A DNA stretch of 64,000 bases from Parapedobacter sp. SGR-10. GTDB lineage: Bacteria > Bacteroidota > Bacteroidia > Sphingobacteriales > Sphingobacteriaceae. Where the stretch lies: positions 60,534 to 124,533 of the forward strand of contig NZ_JAAJTJ010000010.1 of the NCBI RefSeq assembly GCF_011030405.1. The letters are read 5' to 3'. The translations under genes were made by a program, and so were the position numbers. Numbering within the stretch: the first letter of the stretch is position 1; the number at the start of each line of letters is the position of its first letter. Below the pieces are notes generated by a model that saw nothing but the letters and a program-made list of their open reading frames with translations, had not been told where the DNA came from and made no database searches. Positions 25,542 through 36,568 of this stretch are shown piece after piece.

Positions 25542-26822
25542 TTACCCCTTCTTCCCAACAACTACCTTTACCAACTTTTCAAAATCAAAATACCGGATAG
25601 CGATATCCTGCACACGCGAAGGGCTCATATTGGAAATGACATCGACATAATAATCGTAATAGGATAGATCCATATTGGACAGGTACACCGCTTTGAACTT
25701 GTCCACATGCGAAAATATACTTTCTAGACTGCCCAACATCCCTCCTTGCAGATAGCGGAACACCAAGTCGATCTCCTCCTGCTTCGTCTTCTCCTGCCGC
25801 AAAGTTTCAAACTCTCTTTCAATTTCGACCAATGTAGCATCCGTCACATCCACGCCTACTTCGGAAGCCAACGTAAAGAAACCTGTATGCTTCAAGCTAC
25901 TCACCGCTGAGCCAATACTGTAGGTGTAGCCTTTATCCTCTCGGATATTGCGCATCAAACGTGAGCCGAAGAATCCTCCCAACAATGTATTTACAAACTG
26001 TATCGCAGGAAAATCGGCATGTGTACGGTTGACCGTCAAACTTCCCATACGAATAGCCGACTGCAAGGCCTCTGGCTTGTGCTCCAACACATTTTTTCCG
26101 GACATTTCGGTCAGGCTGACCAGATTATTGCCCGAAAGCTCGGCTATACCCTGCCAATCTTCACCAAAATAGACCTTTACCTTTTCCAATACAGTAGCAT
26201 CCACATTTCCGGCAACGAACAATGTACAGTTATTCGGATGTATTTGCCGTTGGAAAAGATGGATCAAATGCGCACGGCCGATCTCATCATAGCTCTCCAG
26301 GGTCGGAATAGTTCCATACCTGTTTCCACCAAATATATTCTGGTAAAAAAGCCTTCGTGCCAACACTTCATTTTTTTGAAGAGCTATCTGCAAGGCCTGC
26401 TTGCTGTTGCGCACAAAAATTTCCAGTTCCTTCTCCGGAAAGATACTGTTTTTCAATACATCACTCACAATAGGCAACACCTTATCCACATACTTGTACA
26501 TAGTGTACACGGTCAATGTCGTATGGTCAAGACTATATTCAGGAATCAGATAAGCCCCATAAAAATCTATTTTTTCAGCTATCTCCGCACTCGACAAAGA
26601 TACTGTCCCCTCTTTCAGCATAGCTGCCATAGCCGTGTTGACAAGAGGATGTTCGTCCGCATCAAATACATTGTCAAAGACAAACTCAAATTTCATCAGT
26701 TCCTGTTGAGGCGCTTGAAATACAAAAGCCTCCAACCCGTTACCATATTTGACCGATTCGGGATGGATCAGTGTCAATGGTTTTATCGGGTTAAAATCGG
26801 GAGCTACAGATCTATTCAACAT
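25542..26822 (-). CDS. M16-family peptidase subunit, non-catalytic type
   Basis: 426 aa with the two-lobe M16 clam fold, but no HxxEH zinc motif. The C-lobe substrate-binding Arg/Tyr motif is present: SRLMRNIREDKGYTYSIGS. Such proteins pair with a catalytic M16 partner, as alpha/beta subunits do in mitochondrial processing peptidase. The partner is encoded just upstream, overlapping by 11 bp (26812-26822), which suggests coupled translation and a fixed heterodimer. It has no obvious signal peptide. Confidence 0.88.
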   Translation of the reverse strand: MLNRSVAPDFNPIKPLTLIHPESVKYGNGLEAFVFQAPQQELMKFEFVFDNVFDADEHPLVNTAMAAMLKEGTVSLSSAEIAEKIDFYGAYLIPEYSLDHTTLTVYTMYKYVDKVLPIVSDVLKNSIFPEKELEIFVRNSKQALQIALQKNEVLARRLFYQNIFGGNRYGTIPTLESYDEIGRAHLIHLFQRQIHPNNCTLFVAGNVDATVLEKVKVYFGEDWQGIAELSGNNLVSLTEMSGKNVLEHKPEALQSAIRMGSLTVNRTHADFPAIQFVNTLLGGFFGSRLMRNIREDKGYTYSIGSAVSSLKHTGFFTLASEVGVDVTDATLVEIEREFETLRQEKTKQEEIDLVFRYLQGGMLGSLESIFSHVDKFKAVYLSNMDLSYYDYYVDVISNMSPSRVQDIAIRYFDFEKLVKVVVGKKG

Positions 26823-28065
26823 GCGGACCTCCTTTGGCTTTATAGATCAATGTTGATGAATTTTCCTTTCTAAATAAGTATTGTGCCATATTCTGGATCT
26901 GTTGAGGCGTTACGGCCAAATATTTTTCAACCTCTTTATTATAATCTTCTGCCCTGCTGATAGTTTCGTAATACGCAAGATTCATGGCTTTATCCAAAAT
27001 AGACAATTCAGCAAAGAGCATGGTAGACTCGATCTTGTTTTTTACTTTTTGCAATTCTTCTTCCGATACCATTGTTGTACAGACTTCGTCCAACTGCTTC
27101 CATATAGCCTGTTCGGCTTCTTCCAAAGCGACATGAGGCAACGGTTTTCCTTCGACCACAAACAGATTGGGATCTATACTGCCCAACACATACGCATTGA
27201 TCTCACTGAACAGTCGTTGATCCTTGATCAGGGAACGATAAAGCCGGGATGACGAACCGCGAGAAAGAATATCAGAGATCAGATCCATAGTTTGATAATC
27301 GTCCGACAGTCGGTCTGGCCCATGAAATGCGACATAAATACTGTCAGCCGGTACTTCAGCGACCACCTCTTCTCTCCTCGGCTCAGTCTGTACAGGTTCG
27401 GCAGGCAGATCGCGGACAAAACTTTCGCCTTTCGGAATATTGCCAAACCATTTTTCGGCCAGTCGTTTTACTTCTTGTGTATCCACATCTCCCGCCACGA
27501 CCATGACAGCATTTTGAGGTGTGTAGTATTTTTTGAAAAATGCCTTGACATCATCCATCCTGGCCTCTTCGATATGTCGGAGTTCCTTGCCAATCGTCGC
27601 CCAGCGATAAGGGTGTACCTTATAAGCCAAGGGTCTCAAACGCAACCATACATCTCCATAGGGTTGGTTCAGATAGCGCTGCTTAAATTCCTCACACACC
27701 ACCTGTCGTTGGATCTCTAGGCTTTGTTCGCTAAACGCCAGACTCAGCATACGGTCACTTTCCAACCAAAAAGCTGTTTCCAGATTATTGGCCGGCAATG
27801 TCAGGTAATAATTTGTGATATCATTGCTCGTAAAGGCATTGTTCTCCCCACCTACTTGCTGTAAGGGGGTGTCATAGCTTGGGATGTGGATAGATCCACC
27901 AAACATCAAGTGTTCGAACAAATGGGCAAACCCCGTTTGTTCGGGAGATTCGTCCCTCGCGCCCACTTTGTACAGGATATTGATTACCGCCATCGCCGTC
28001 GCACGATCCTCGTGGACCAATACGGTCAAGCCGTTGTCTAATGTAAATCTTGTAAAATCTATCAT
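26812..28065 (-). CDS. M16-family zinc peptidase, catalytic subunit
   Basis: 417 aa. Inverted zinc motif H48-L-F-E-H52 (GFAHLFEHLMFGGS), with the downstream glutamate expected ~75 residues later (SLEIQRQVVCEEFKQRY). N-terminus FTLDNGLTVLVHED is typical. It overlaps the following non-catalytic M16 gene by 11 bp and forms the catalytic half of the pair. No signal peptide is visible, so it may act in the cytoplasm. A 78-bp inverted-repeat region (28073-28150) lies upstream. Confidence 0.93.
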   Translation of the reverse strand: MIDFTRFTLDNGLTVLVHEDRATAMAVINILYKVGARDESPEQTGFAHLFEHLMFGGSIHIPSYDTPLQQVGGENNAFTSNDITNYYLTLPANNLETAFWLESDRMLSLAFSEQSLEIQRQVVCEEFKQRYLNQPYGDVWLRLRPLAYKVHPYRWATIGKELRHIEEARMDDVKAFFKKYYTPQNAVMVVAGDVDTQEVKRLAEKWFGNIPKGESFVRDLPAEPVQTEPRREEVVAEVPADSIYVAFHGPDRLSDDYQTMDLISDILSRGSSSRLYRSLIKDQRLFSEINAYVLGSIDPNLFVVEGKPLPHVALEEAEQAIWKQLDEVCTTMVSEEELQKVKNKIESTMLFAELSILDKAMNLAYYETISRAEDYNKEVEKYLAVTPQQIQNMAQYLFRKENSSTLIYKAKGGPHVE

Positions 28066-28072
28066 AGTTTTT

Positions 28073-28150
28073 AAATTATGAATGAAAAATTACGAATTAC
28101 GAATGGAGAAAGTTTGAAATTCATAATTCCCAATTCATAATTCATAATTT
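28073..28150. repeat. AAATTATGAAT...ATTCATAATTT inverted repeat
   Basis: 11-bp arms at 28073-28083 and 28140-28150 enclose repeated words ATTACGAAT and ATTCATAATT. The right arm ends exactly at the hemF stop codon. A related word (CGTAATTCGTAA) lies near 11139. Confidence 0.5.
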
Positions 28151-29047
28151 CTAAGCCCAATCTATTCCTTTCCTCAGCAAATCCAATGTATGTTGTTCGT
28201 TTGAATCAGGTTTGGTTTTGAAATCATACAACCAACTGGCCTGGTTTGGAAGGCTCATCAGTATGGATTCTACACGGCCATTTGTCTCCAGGCCAAATTT
28301 TGTACCGGCATCATAGACCAAATTGAACTCTACATATCGGCCACGTCGAAGCAGTTGCCATTCCTTCTCTTCCGACGAGAAGTCACGATGCCGGTGTCTA
28401 TTGACCAGTTCGGTATATATGGGAGCGAAATTGTGTCCCAGGTCACAGGAAAAATCAAAGATCTGCTGATAGGTGAGACCTGTTTTCAGTGGAGTCAATT
28501 TATCATAAAACACCCCTCCTATTCCCCGGGTTTCATTCCTGTGTTTGATAAAAAAGTAATCATCAGCCCAAGCCTTAAAATCCCTATAAAAGTCGGGGTG
28601 GTGTCTATCACAAACCGCTTTTAGCTGAGCATGAAAATACCGGGCATCTTCCTCCACAATATAATGTGGTGTCAGGTCAATACCTCCGCCAAACCACCTG
28701 ATCTGCTCGTTCAACTCGAAATACCGGATATTCATGTGGATAATAGGTACGTGCGGATGGTTCGGATGGATGACAATAGACACGCCTGTAGCAAAAAAAT
28801 CATCTTCATCTACACCGAGTGACTTTTTAATGACCTCTGGTAGCTTTCCGTGCACCGCCGAAAAATTCACACCTCCTTTTTCCAATATAGTACCGTTCTG
28901 GATAATGCGCGTACGTCCGCCGCCGCCACCGTCCCGTTCCCATACTTCCTGTTCAAACCTGGCTTTGCCATCAAGGGCCTCCAAAGCTGTACAAATCTCA
29001 TCCTGTATATGCCGATACACTTCGGCAATGCGTTCTTTATCTATCAT
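28151..29047 (-). CDS. hemF: coproporphyrinogen III oxidase, oxygen-dependent
   Basis: About 298 aa. Converts coproporphyrinogen III to protoporphyrinogen IX with O2 in haem synthesis. Diagnostic strings: QEVWERDGGGGGRTRII, GVNFSAVHG, HPNHPHVPIIHMNIRYFE, WFGGGIDLTPHY, FFIKHRNETRGIGGVFYDKL and GRYVEFNLVYDAGTKFGLETNGR. The start at 29047 (MIDKERIAEVYRHIQDE) is chosen because it begins 1 bp after the gpsA stop; the longer frame to 29077 would overlap gpsA by 29 bp. It is the second gene of a gpsA-hemF operon. Confidence 0.95.
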   Translation of the reverse strand: MIDKERIAEVYRHIQDEICTALEALDGKARFEQEVWERDGGGGGRTRIIQNGTILEKGGVNFSAVHGKLPEVIKKSLGVDEDDFFATGVSIVIHPNHPHVPIIHMNIRYFELNEQIRWFGGGIDLTPHYIVEEDARYFHAQLKAVCDRHHPDFYRDFKAWADDYFFIKHRNETRGIGGVFYDKLTPLKTGLTYQQIFDFSCDLGHNFAPIYTELVNRHRHRDFSSEEKEWQLLRRGRYVEFNLVYDAGTKFGLETNGRVESILMSLPNQASWLYDFKTKPDSNEQHTLDLLRKGIDWA

Positions 29048-29048
29048 C

Positions 29049-30053
29049 TTATGTAAAGTTTTCGGCCAATTCTGCAACCGCTATATGGGCAGGTCTGTGC
29101 CTGTACAGTACGTCATAGACCATATTGCAAATTGGCATATCCAAATTTAGTTGATGGATTTTGTGCTGTATACAACTGGAAGCATAGAATCCCTCTGCTA
29201 CCATATTCATTTCCAATTGCGCAGACTGCACGGTATAGCCTTTGCCGATCATATTACCAAACGTACGATTTCGGCTGAATTGCGAATAAGCCGTGACCAA
29301 TAAATCCCCAAGATAAGCCGACGCATTGATTTCACGTCCTCTTGGCTCTAGCTTCTCCATGAAATGCTCCATCTCACGGATGGCATTGGATACCAGTACC
29401 GCCTGAAAATTGTCCCCGTATCCTAGCCCGTGGCATATCCCTCCTGCCAGAGCATAGATATTCTTGAGGACAGCTCCGTACTCAATTCCTATGGTATCAG
29501 AGGACAACACTGTCTTGATATAGCGGGTGCTAAATAAATTGGCAATCCACGCGGCCTTATCTATATTCCGGCAACCGAAGGTAAGATAAGACAATTTTTC
29601 CTGAGCCACTTCCTCTGCATGGCAAGGGCCTCCGATCACGACAATATTTTCTTCCTGAACAGCATACTGCTCTGCTAGATATTCGCCCACGATCAGGTTT
29701 TCATCCGGAATGATGCCCTTTATGGCGGAGACAATGATCTTGTCCTTTAGGTCAGTGGCATGTATATCTGCCAATGCCGCCTTCAGGTAGGCAGCCGGCG
29801 TGTTGAGTACCACAATATCCGACTGCTGTACGACCCACTTCGCATCCGAACTAATGGATCGTGGAGGAACTTTTATCTCAATCGCACTCAGATAGGTAGG
29901 ATTATGCCGATAATTCCGGATAAAAGCGATATCCTCTTCTTTGCGTACCCACCAAAAGACAGGTTTGCCCGCATCATTATCTGTCAACATTTTTATCATA
30001 GCCGTAGCCCAACTACCGCTACCTATTACACCGATCTTTGCATATTTATCCAT
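29049..30053 (-). CDS. gpsA: glycerol-3-phosphate dehydrogenase [NAD(P)+]
   Basis: 334 aa. Reduces dihydroxyacetone phosphate to sn-glycerol-3-phosphate for phospholipid synthesis. Rossmann motif IGVIGSGSWATAMIKML, then NTPAAYLKAAL, SAIKGI, GGPCHAEEVAQ (family pattern GPSxAxEV with C in place of S), and EYGAVLKNIYALAGGICHGLGYGDN. The start at 30053 (MDKYAKIGVIG) is preferred over 30062 because a TATCTTTG promoter word at 30060-30067 overlaps the latter. hemF follows directly. Confidence 0.95.
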   Translation of the reverse strand: MDKYAKIGVIGSGSWATAMIKMLTDNDAGKPVFWWVRKEEDIAFIRNYRHNPTYLSAIEIKVPPRSISSDAKWVVQQSDIVVLNTPAAYLKAALADIHATDLKDKIIVSAIKGIIPDENLIVGEYLAEQYAVQEENIVVIGGPCHAEEVAQEKLSYLTFGCRNIDKAAWIANLFSTRYIKTVLSSDTIGIEYGAVLKNIYALAGGICHGLGYGDNFQAVLVSNAIREMEHFMEKLEPRGREINASAYLGDLLVTAYSQFSRNRTFGNMIGKGYTVQSAQLEMNMVAEGFYASSCIQHKIHQLNLDMPICNMVYDVLYRHRPAHIAVAELAENFT

Positions 30054-30059
30054 TCCGGC

Positions 30060-30067
30060 CAAAGATA
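30060..30067 (-). promoter_or_regulatory. -7 promoter word of gpsA-hemF
   Basis: TATCTTTG on the minus strand, 6 bp before the chosen ATG at 30053; it decides the gpsA start and implies a near-leaderless mRNA. Confidence 0.6.
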
Positions 30068-30166
30068 CTTAATAATAAATTAATAGTAAACCTATAAGGT
30101 TTTTACCCCTATTTCCACACGATATCTACCAAAAATGGTATTTTTGAAACAACTTGATTCACGAGC

Positions 30167-30745
30167 ATGAAGTCCGAAAAAGAAAAAATGATAAATGGCG
30201 AACTCTATTACGCCAACACAAAAGAACTCACAACCCTACGGCTGGAAGCCCAGCGAGCCTGCTTCCGATATAACCAGATTGACCCGAAGCATCACAAGGA
30301 ACGCAAAGCCCTGATCAAAAAACTGTTTGGAACTACCGGAACAATGTTCTGTGTCGAACAACCATTTTACTGCGACTACGGCTTCAATATCCACATAGGA
30401 GAAAACTTCTTTTCCAACTACCACCTTACCATTTTGGACTGCGCTCCGGTCAAGATCGGCAGCAATGTCATGTTTGGCCCTAACGTCTCCATCTATACAG
30501 CCGGACACCCCATAGAGGCCGAGGAACGCAACAGTGGATTGGAGTTTGCACTACCTGTGACTATTGGTGACAACGTGTGGATCGGCGGTAATACGATTAT
30601 CAATCCCAACGTAAGCATAGGTGACAATACCGTCATCGGTTCCGGTTCCGTCGTGACCAAGGATATTCCCGCCAACGTCGTTGCCGTAGGTAACCCCTGT
30701 CGGGTATTGCGGGAGATTACAAAAAAAGATAAAGTAGAGACGTAA
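30167..30745 (+). CDS. maltose/galactoside O-acetyltransferase family protein
   Basis: 192 aa. N-terminal maltose-acetyltransferase helix domain (EKMINGELYYANTKELTTLRLEAQRACFRYN), then a left-handed beta-helix of hexapeptide repeats (IHIGENFFSNYHLTILDCAPVKIGSNVMFGPNVSIYTAGHP...TIGDNVWIGGNTIINPNVSIGDNTVIGSGSVVTKDIP). The catalytic His is in TAGHPIEAEER. Acetyl-CoA-dependent sugar acetylation is the family reaction; the acceptor is uncertain. The last three codons (VET) and TAA stop are part of palindrome copy 5, so the C-terminus was set by the repeat. Confidence 0.93.
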   Translation: MKSEKEKMINGELYYANTKELTTLRLEAQRACFRYNQIDPKHHKERKALIKKLFGTTGTMFCVEQPFYCDYGFNIHIGENFFSNYHLTILDCAPVKIGSNVMFGPNVSIYTAGHPIEAEERNSGLEFALPVTIGDNVWIGGNTIINPNVSIGDNTVIGSGSVVTKDIPANVVAVGNPCRVLREITKKDKVET

Positions 30746-30758
30746 AATCTTACGTCTC
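30734..30758. repeat. palindrome family A, copy 5 (holds acetyltransferase stop)
   Basis: GTAGAGACGTAA (30734-30745) pairs with TTACGTCTC (30750-30758). The distal right arm has CAT where CTAC is expected. The TAA at 30743-30745 ends the acetyltransferase gene. Confidence 0.85.
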
Positions 30759-30782
30759 CATAGACGCACGCCCCTACATAAA

Positions 30783-30813
30783 AAAATCCCGAGGCGGGGA
30801 GCCCCAGGATTTT
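30783..30813 (+). terminator. hairpin terminator
   Basis: AAAATCC pairs with GGATTTT, with an inner GGGG/CCCC stem and T-rich 3' end. Confidence 0.7.
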
Positions 30814-30927
30814 ACCAAACCAATTATTAACCTAAATATGAAATTATGAATCTTAAATTCACGTAAATTTGAACAAACATTATGCCAAAAAACCAACACA
30901 ATATTGCCTTAACATTTTTTAACAGAT

Positions 30928-31590
30928 TTATTTTTCATCCGGATCGGGAGCCAGTATATCGACCACTTTGTTTTTGATCTTCGTGATATCCGACTTGAGT
31001 CCCACCATGATAGTCAATGCCTGAAAAGGCTTTTTCTCTATTTTATCAAAATTGTACATATACCCCAGCTCTGTGCATAGAAAAAAACCTTTGAACTTAT
31101 AGTCTGCTCCGAAACCTACTTTTGTACCAAAAGCAATGGACCTTAAGCTTTTGACACGAACTACATCCCCCTCGTCCACAGCCCTAGGCTCACTGACCAA
31201 GCCAATCGTTGGCCCGGCGTATACATACGTATTCAGACGGTCATACTGCCTACGACTCCCTCCCGCCAGACTCAACATATACACACTGGAAGGCCCATTC
31301 TCAATGATTTTATTGTATTGTGGATCCGGATACTGCTGTTTGTACTTGAAGGAAAGCATGTACAGTGCCGGATAGACATAATACTTCGGGTTTTTCAACG
31401 TAAAATCCACACCCATACTCCCTGCAAATACCTTGGGAGACAACACTTCCCTAGTCTTGCCCAAGGGTATCCCCAATCCGGTACCGGCAAAATAATACAC
31501 TTTATTATAATGTATCGTATCCGCTCCCTTTTGGGCATGACTATATAGAAAAGATGCGGATACAACAACCAACAAAATCAGTCTATTCAT
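30928..31590 (-). CDS. outer-membrane beta-barrel-like protein, unknown
   Basis: 220 aa. Signal peptide MNRLILLVVVSASFLYSHAQ. The mature part alternates glycine/aromatic strands (YYFAGTGLGIPLG, YVYPALYMLSFKYK, YVYAGPTIGLVS, IAFGTKVGFGADYKFKGFFLCTELGYMYNF), like small outer-membrane barrels, and ends acidic (PDPDEK). No named family recognised. It is monocistronic; a MITE-like element lies just upstream of its promoter. Confidence 0.75.
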   Translation of the reverse strand: MNRLILLVVVSASFLYSHAQKGADTIHYNKVYYFAGTGLGIPLGKTREVLSPKVFAGSMGVDFTLKNPKYYVYPALYMLSFKYKQQYPDPQYNKIIENGPSSVYMLSLAGGSRRQYDRLNTYVYAGPTIGLVSEPRAVDEGDVVRVKSLRSIAFGTKVGFGADYKFKGFFLCTELGYMYNFDKIEKKPFQALTIMVGLKSDITKIKNKVVDILAPDPDEK

Positions 31591-31606
31591 AGGTTTTTTT
31601 TAATGG

Positions 31607-31778
31607 GAGCTGTCTCAAAAGTCAAACATTATCGTCATTCTGACCGAAACGAAGTGGAACGGAAGACCGCCGAAGGCAGCTGCGAAGCAAATCTCATCAT
31701 GGTCAATCCCCATTTAAAATGAGATGTTTCGACTTCGCTAGGCTTCGCTCAACATGACGAGGACTTTTGAGGTAGCTC
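31607..31778. mobile_element. MITE-like element, 172 bp with 17-bp terminal inverted repeats
   Basis: Left end GAGCTGTCTCAAAAGTC and right end GACTTTTGAGGTAGCTC are inverted copies with two mismatches. Inside are GTCATTCTGACCGAAACGAAG and, on the far side, TTCGACTTCGCTAGGC, so the interior can also fold. No ORF. No certain target-site duplication was seen. The left end resembles sequence at 44609-44625. Confidence 0.65.
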
Positions 31779-31829
31779 TTCAAATAAACATCATCTTCTG
31801 CCAAATTGTTTCAAAAAGCCAATTTCCCA

Positions 31830-32441
31830 CTACAAATAAAGCTTACTCTGTGGCCCTTGATTGAAGAGCAAATCCAGAATACTCAGATCCGGGACAAATC
31901 CATGCCTATCCTCAAATATCTGATAATAAGGTTTTTCCGATGCATATGCACTTTCTTTTTTGGGGTGGATAGCCTCTCTATAATCGATCATGGACTCCGG
32001 TGATTTTTCATAGCTTTCCGTAAAAGATATAAAACGGTTTATTTTCAGAATTTTCAAGATAAGTTCCAATTGAGCCACATTGTAGTCCAACAGAAATTCA
32101 TGCTTTTCCTCAAAAAAAGGCACAAAATCAGCTTCATAATACTCAAAATAAGCCGAACTCCTGTAGGCCGTCTGTATGCTCAACCAATGCAACCGCTGCC
32201 AATCGTGCTCATAGTTGATACGGATATCCTTCATCGACACACGCTCCTTACGACCATGGCGTATCGGCACGATCAAGTCCAGTACTCCATTTGCCGTAGC
32301 TATTCGAGTCCTATTGCGATAGGTTTGTTTCGGATAATGCTCGTGTTTCTCCAACAGAATGGGCAATTCGTCCTTTTGGATAGCATGAAAATAAGATATG
32401 CAGGGAAAGTAATTCGCAGCAAACAATAAAGCTAATGACAT
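31830..32441 (-). CDS. WbqC-family protein
   Basis: 203 aa. Family features: N-terminal ALLFAANYFPCISYFHAI, KQTYRNRTRIATANGVLDLIVPI, DIRINYEHDWQRLHWLSIQTAYRSSAYFEYY and C-terminal FVPDLSILDLLFNQGP. WbqC-like proteins (PF08889) occur in polysaccharide clusters and across Bacteroidota; the reaction is not known. It is divergent from the acyltransferase-glycosyltransferase pair, which fits a cell-surface role. Confidence 0.9.
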   Translation of the reverse strand: MSLALLFAANYFPCISYFHAIQKDELPILLEKHEHYPKQTYRNRTRIATANGVLDLIVPIRHGRKERVSMKDIRINYEHDWQRLHWLSIQTAYRSSAYFEYYEADFVPFFEEKHEFLLDYNVAQLELILKILKINRFISFTESYEKSPESMIDYREAIHPKKESAYASEKPYYQIFEDRHGFVPDLSILDLLFNQGPQSKLYL

Positions 32442-32516
32442 ACTAAAAATTTAACCTGAAAATTTTGAACAAAAATAAGGATATTTGCAATAGAAAAAAG
32501 ATCTTGAAACGCCCGA

Positions 32517-33386
32517 ATGAGAAAAAGTATCCTTTCAGCAATTATATGGACTTTGTCGTTATTGCCGTTTTGGGTACTCTACAGGATATCGGACATATTG
32601 TACGTCCTTATTTTTTACGTCATCGGTTACCGAAAAAAAATCGTCTATACCAATCTTCGAAATTCCTTTCCTGAAAAATCAGACCAAGAGATACGACACA
32701 TTGCCAAAAAATTCTATCGCTACCTTCCCGATATAGTCGTAGAATCCATCAAAATGCGTACAATCTCCAAAAAACAGGTAAAGGAGCGCATAGAATTGCT
32801 GAATGAGGAAGAAGTCATCCGTCATTTTGAAGCGGGCAAAGCAGTCATCGGTGTGACCGCACATTATGCGAATTGGGAATTGGGCATACACCGGCTTTCG
32901 TTAATGACCGACTATCCCAAGCTCATTATCTACAAACCCTTGAACAGCAAAGTTTTTGACGACATACAAAACCAGATACGCTGCCGCTTTGGGGCGATCA
33001 TGGTACCTATGAAACAGATATTGCGACATATTGTCCGATTGAAGGGTCAACCCCATATCAGTATGTTCGTTGCCGATCAAACACCCTTATACCAAGATTC
33101 AGATTATTTCATGGATTTTCTCCACCAAGAAGCATTGGTATATACCGGCACCGAACGTATAGCCAGATTGACCAGTGACCCTGTTGTGTTTTGCCAAATC
33201 GGCCGAAAGAAAAAAAGAGGCTATTATTTCTGTAAATTTACTACTTTAGTAGAAAATCCGGAAATGTACACCGAACACGAAATTACCCAGTTGCACAATC
33301 GTTTTACCGAAGAGGTCATCCGGCAAGAACCTGCATACTGGCTGTGGTCGCACAATCGTTGGAAGCGCAAGAGGAGAGCTATATGA
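32517..33386 (+). CDS. lysophospholipid/lipid A acyltransferase (LpxL/HtrB-like)
   Basis: 289 aa inner-membrane protein with an N-terminal hydrophobic segment (SAIIWTLSLLPFWVLYRISDILYVLIFYVIG). The catalytic HxxxxE-type motif is in TAHYANWELG. Late acyltransferases of this family add a fatty acid to lipid A. The final codons overlap the start of the glycosyltransferase by 4 bp (ATGA at 33383-33386), so the two products are made together and likely act on one envelope molecule. Confidence 0.92.
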   Translation: MRKSILSAIIWTLSLLPFWVLYRISDILYVLIFYVIGYRKKIVYTNLRNSFPEKSDQEIRHIAKKFYRYLPDIVVESIKMRTISKKQVKERIELLNEEEVIRHFEAGKAVIGVTAHYANWELGIHRLSLMTDYPKLIIYKPLNSKVFDDIQNQIRCRFGAIMVPMKQILRHIVRLKGQPHISMFVADQTPLYQDSDYFMDFLHQEALVYTGTERIARLTSDPVVFCQIGRKKKRGYYFCKFTTLVENPEMYTEHEITQLHNRFTEEVIRQEPAYWLWSHNRWKRKRRAI

Positions 33387-34414
33387 GGACAGCATATCCA
33401 AAAGTTGCCGTGGTCATACTGAACTGGAACGGCCGTTTTTTTCTTGAGAAATTTTTGCCTTCGGTGTACAACAGTACCTATCCGAATGTGGAATTCGTAC
33501 TGGGTGACAATGCCTCCACAGATGATTCGGTAGATTTTATACGCAAAACATATCCCAATATTACCATTATCCAAAACGAGACCAACCATGGATTTGCGGG
33601 AGGATACAACCAGATCCTGGCACAAGTAGGTGCCGACTATTTCATCCTGCTCAATTCTGACGTAGAGGTAAGTCCAGGATGGATAGAGCCCATGATTGCG
33701 CTCATGGAAAAGGAAGGGTATGCAGCCGTACAGCCAAAAATCAAATCCTATCACCAAAAGACCCATTTCGAACATGCCGGGGCTGCGGGAGGTTTTATCG
33801 ACACCTTTGGATACCCTTTTTGCAGAGGTCGCATATTGAATGTCTGCGAAGAAGATCATGGACAGTATGACCAGAACCGGGAAATATTCTGGGCATCAGG
33901 AGCAGCAATGTGCATAAGTTCCACCGCATGGCGCGAGGTCAACGGCTTCGATACGGACTTCTTTGCACACATGGAAGAAATAGATCTTTGCTGGAGACTG
34001 AAAAAACAAGGACACAAGATCGGTTATACCTACGAAAGTACCGTCTACCATGTCGGAGGGGGCACGCTCCCGACAAGCAATCCCCGAAAGACTTACCTCA
34101 ACTTCCGCAATAACCTGGTCATGCTTCAAAAAAATCTCCCCTTTTGGCAGGCCGTATGGATTATAGGCTGCCGATTCTGGCTTGACCTGTTCGCGTTGGT
34201 ACGTTTTCTATTCGAAGGCAAAAAAAAAGATGCTTGGGCCGTCAGTCGCGCACATCAATATTTTTGCCTCAAGTTCTTCCAAAATGCAAAAAAAAGAGAA
34301 AGAGCAGAGCGACATGAAAACAAAAAAGGAAAATATAAAAAGTGCATAATTTGGGATTTTTATATAAATAAAATACGCAGATATTCGGATTTGAACGAAA
34401 AAGATTTCACATAA
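33383..34414 (+). CDS. family 2 glycosyltransferase
   Basis: 343 aa from ATG 33383 (MRTAYPKVAVVILNWNG), which overlaps the acyltransferase stop. GT-A motifs: VILNWNG, GDNASTDDSV, NHGFAGGYN, LLNSDVEV (DxD-like), and the acceptor/base region MEEIDLCWRLKKQGHKIGY. Resembles rhamnosyltransferase/WcaE-type enzymes. The C-terminal ~60 residues are very basic (KKKDAWAVS, KKRERAERHENKKGKYKK) and may touch the membrane. Donor and acceptor unknown. Confidence 0.92.
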   Translation: MRTAYPKVAVVILNWNGRFFLEKFLPSVYNSTYPNVEFVLGDNASTDDSVDFIRKTYPNITIIQNETNHGFAGGYNQILAQVGADYFILLNSDVEVSPGWIEPMIALMEKEGYAAVQPKIKSYHQKTHFEHAGAAGGFIDTFGYPFCRGRILNVCEEDHGQYDQNREIFWASGAAMCISSTAWREVNGFDTDFFAHMEEIDLCWRLKKQGHKIGYTYESTVYHVGGGTLPTSNPRKTYLNFRNNLVMLQKNLPFWQAVWIIGCRFWLDLFALVRFLFEGKKKDAWAVSRAHQYFCLKFFQNAKKRERAERHENKKGKYKKCIIWDFYINKIRRYSDLNEKDFT

Positions 34415-34499
34415 AAGCCAACCAACCGAATACAGAAGATCAGCCCAGACACCGTGTTTTCCCTATTTGTAACCCTATTTTTTTAAAAATTATTTTTAG

Positions 34500-36545
<2,046 letters not shown>

Positions 36546-36568
36546 CAATTTAAATATTACAAACAGAA

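Noticed and set aside
26019..26873. 284-aa open frame antisense to the M16 gene
   Set aside because: Covers the reverse strand of a well-supported peptidase gene; composition is that of a shadow.
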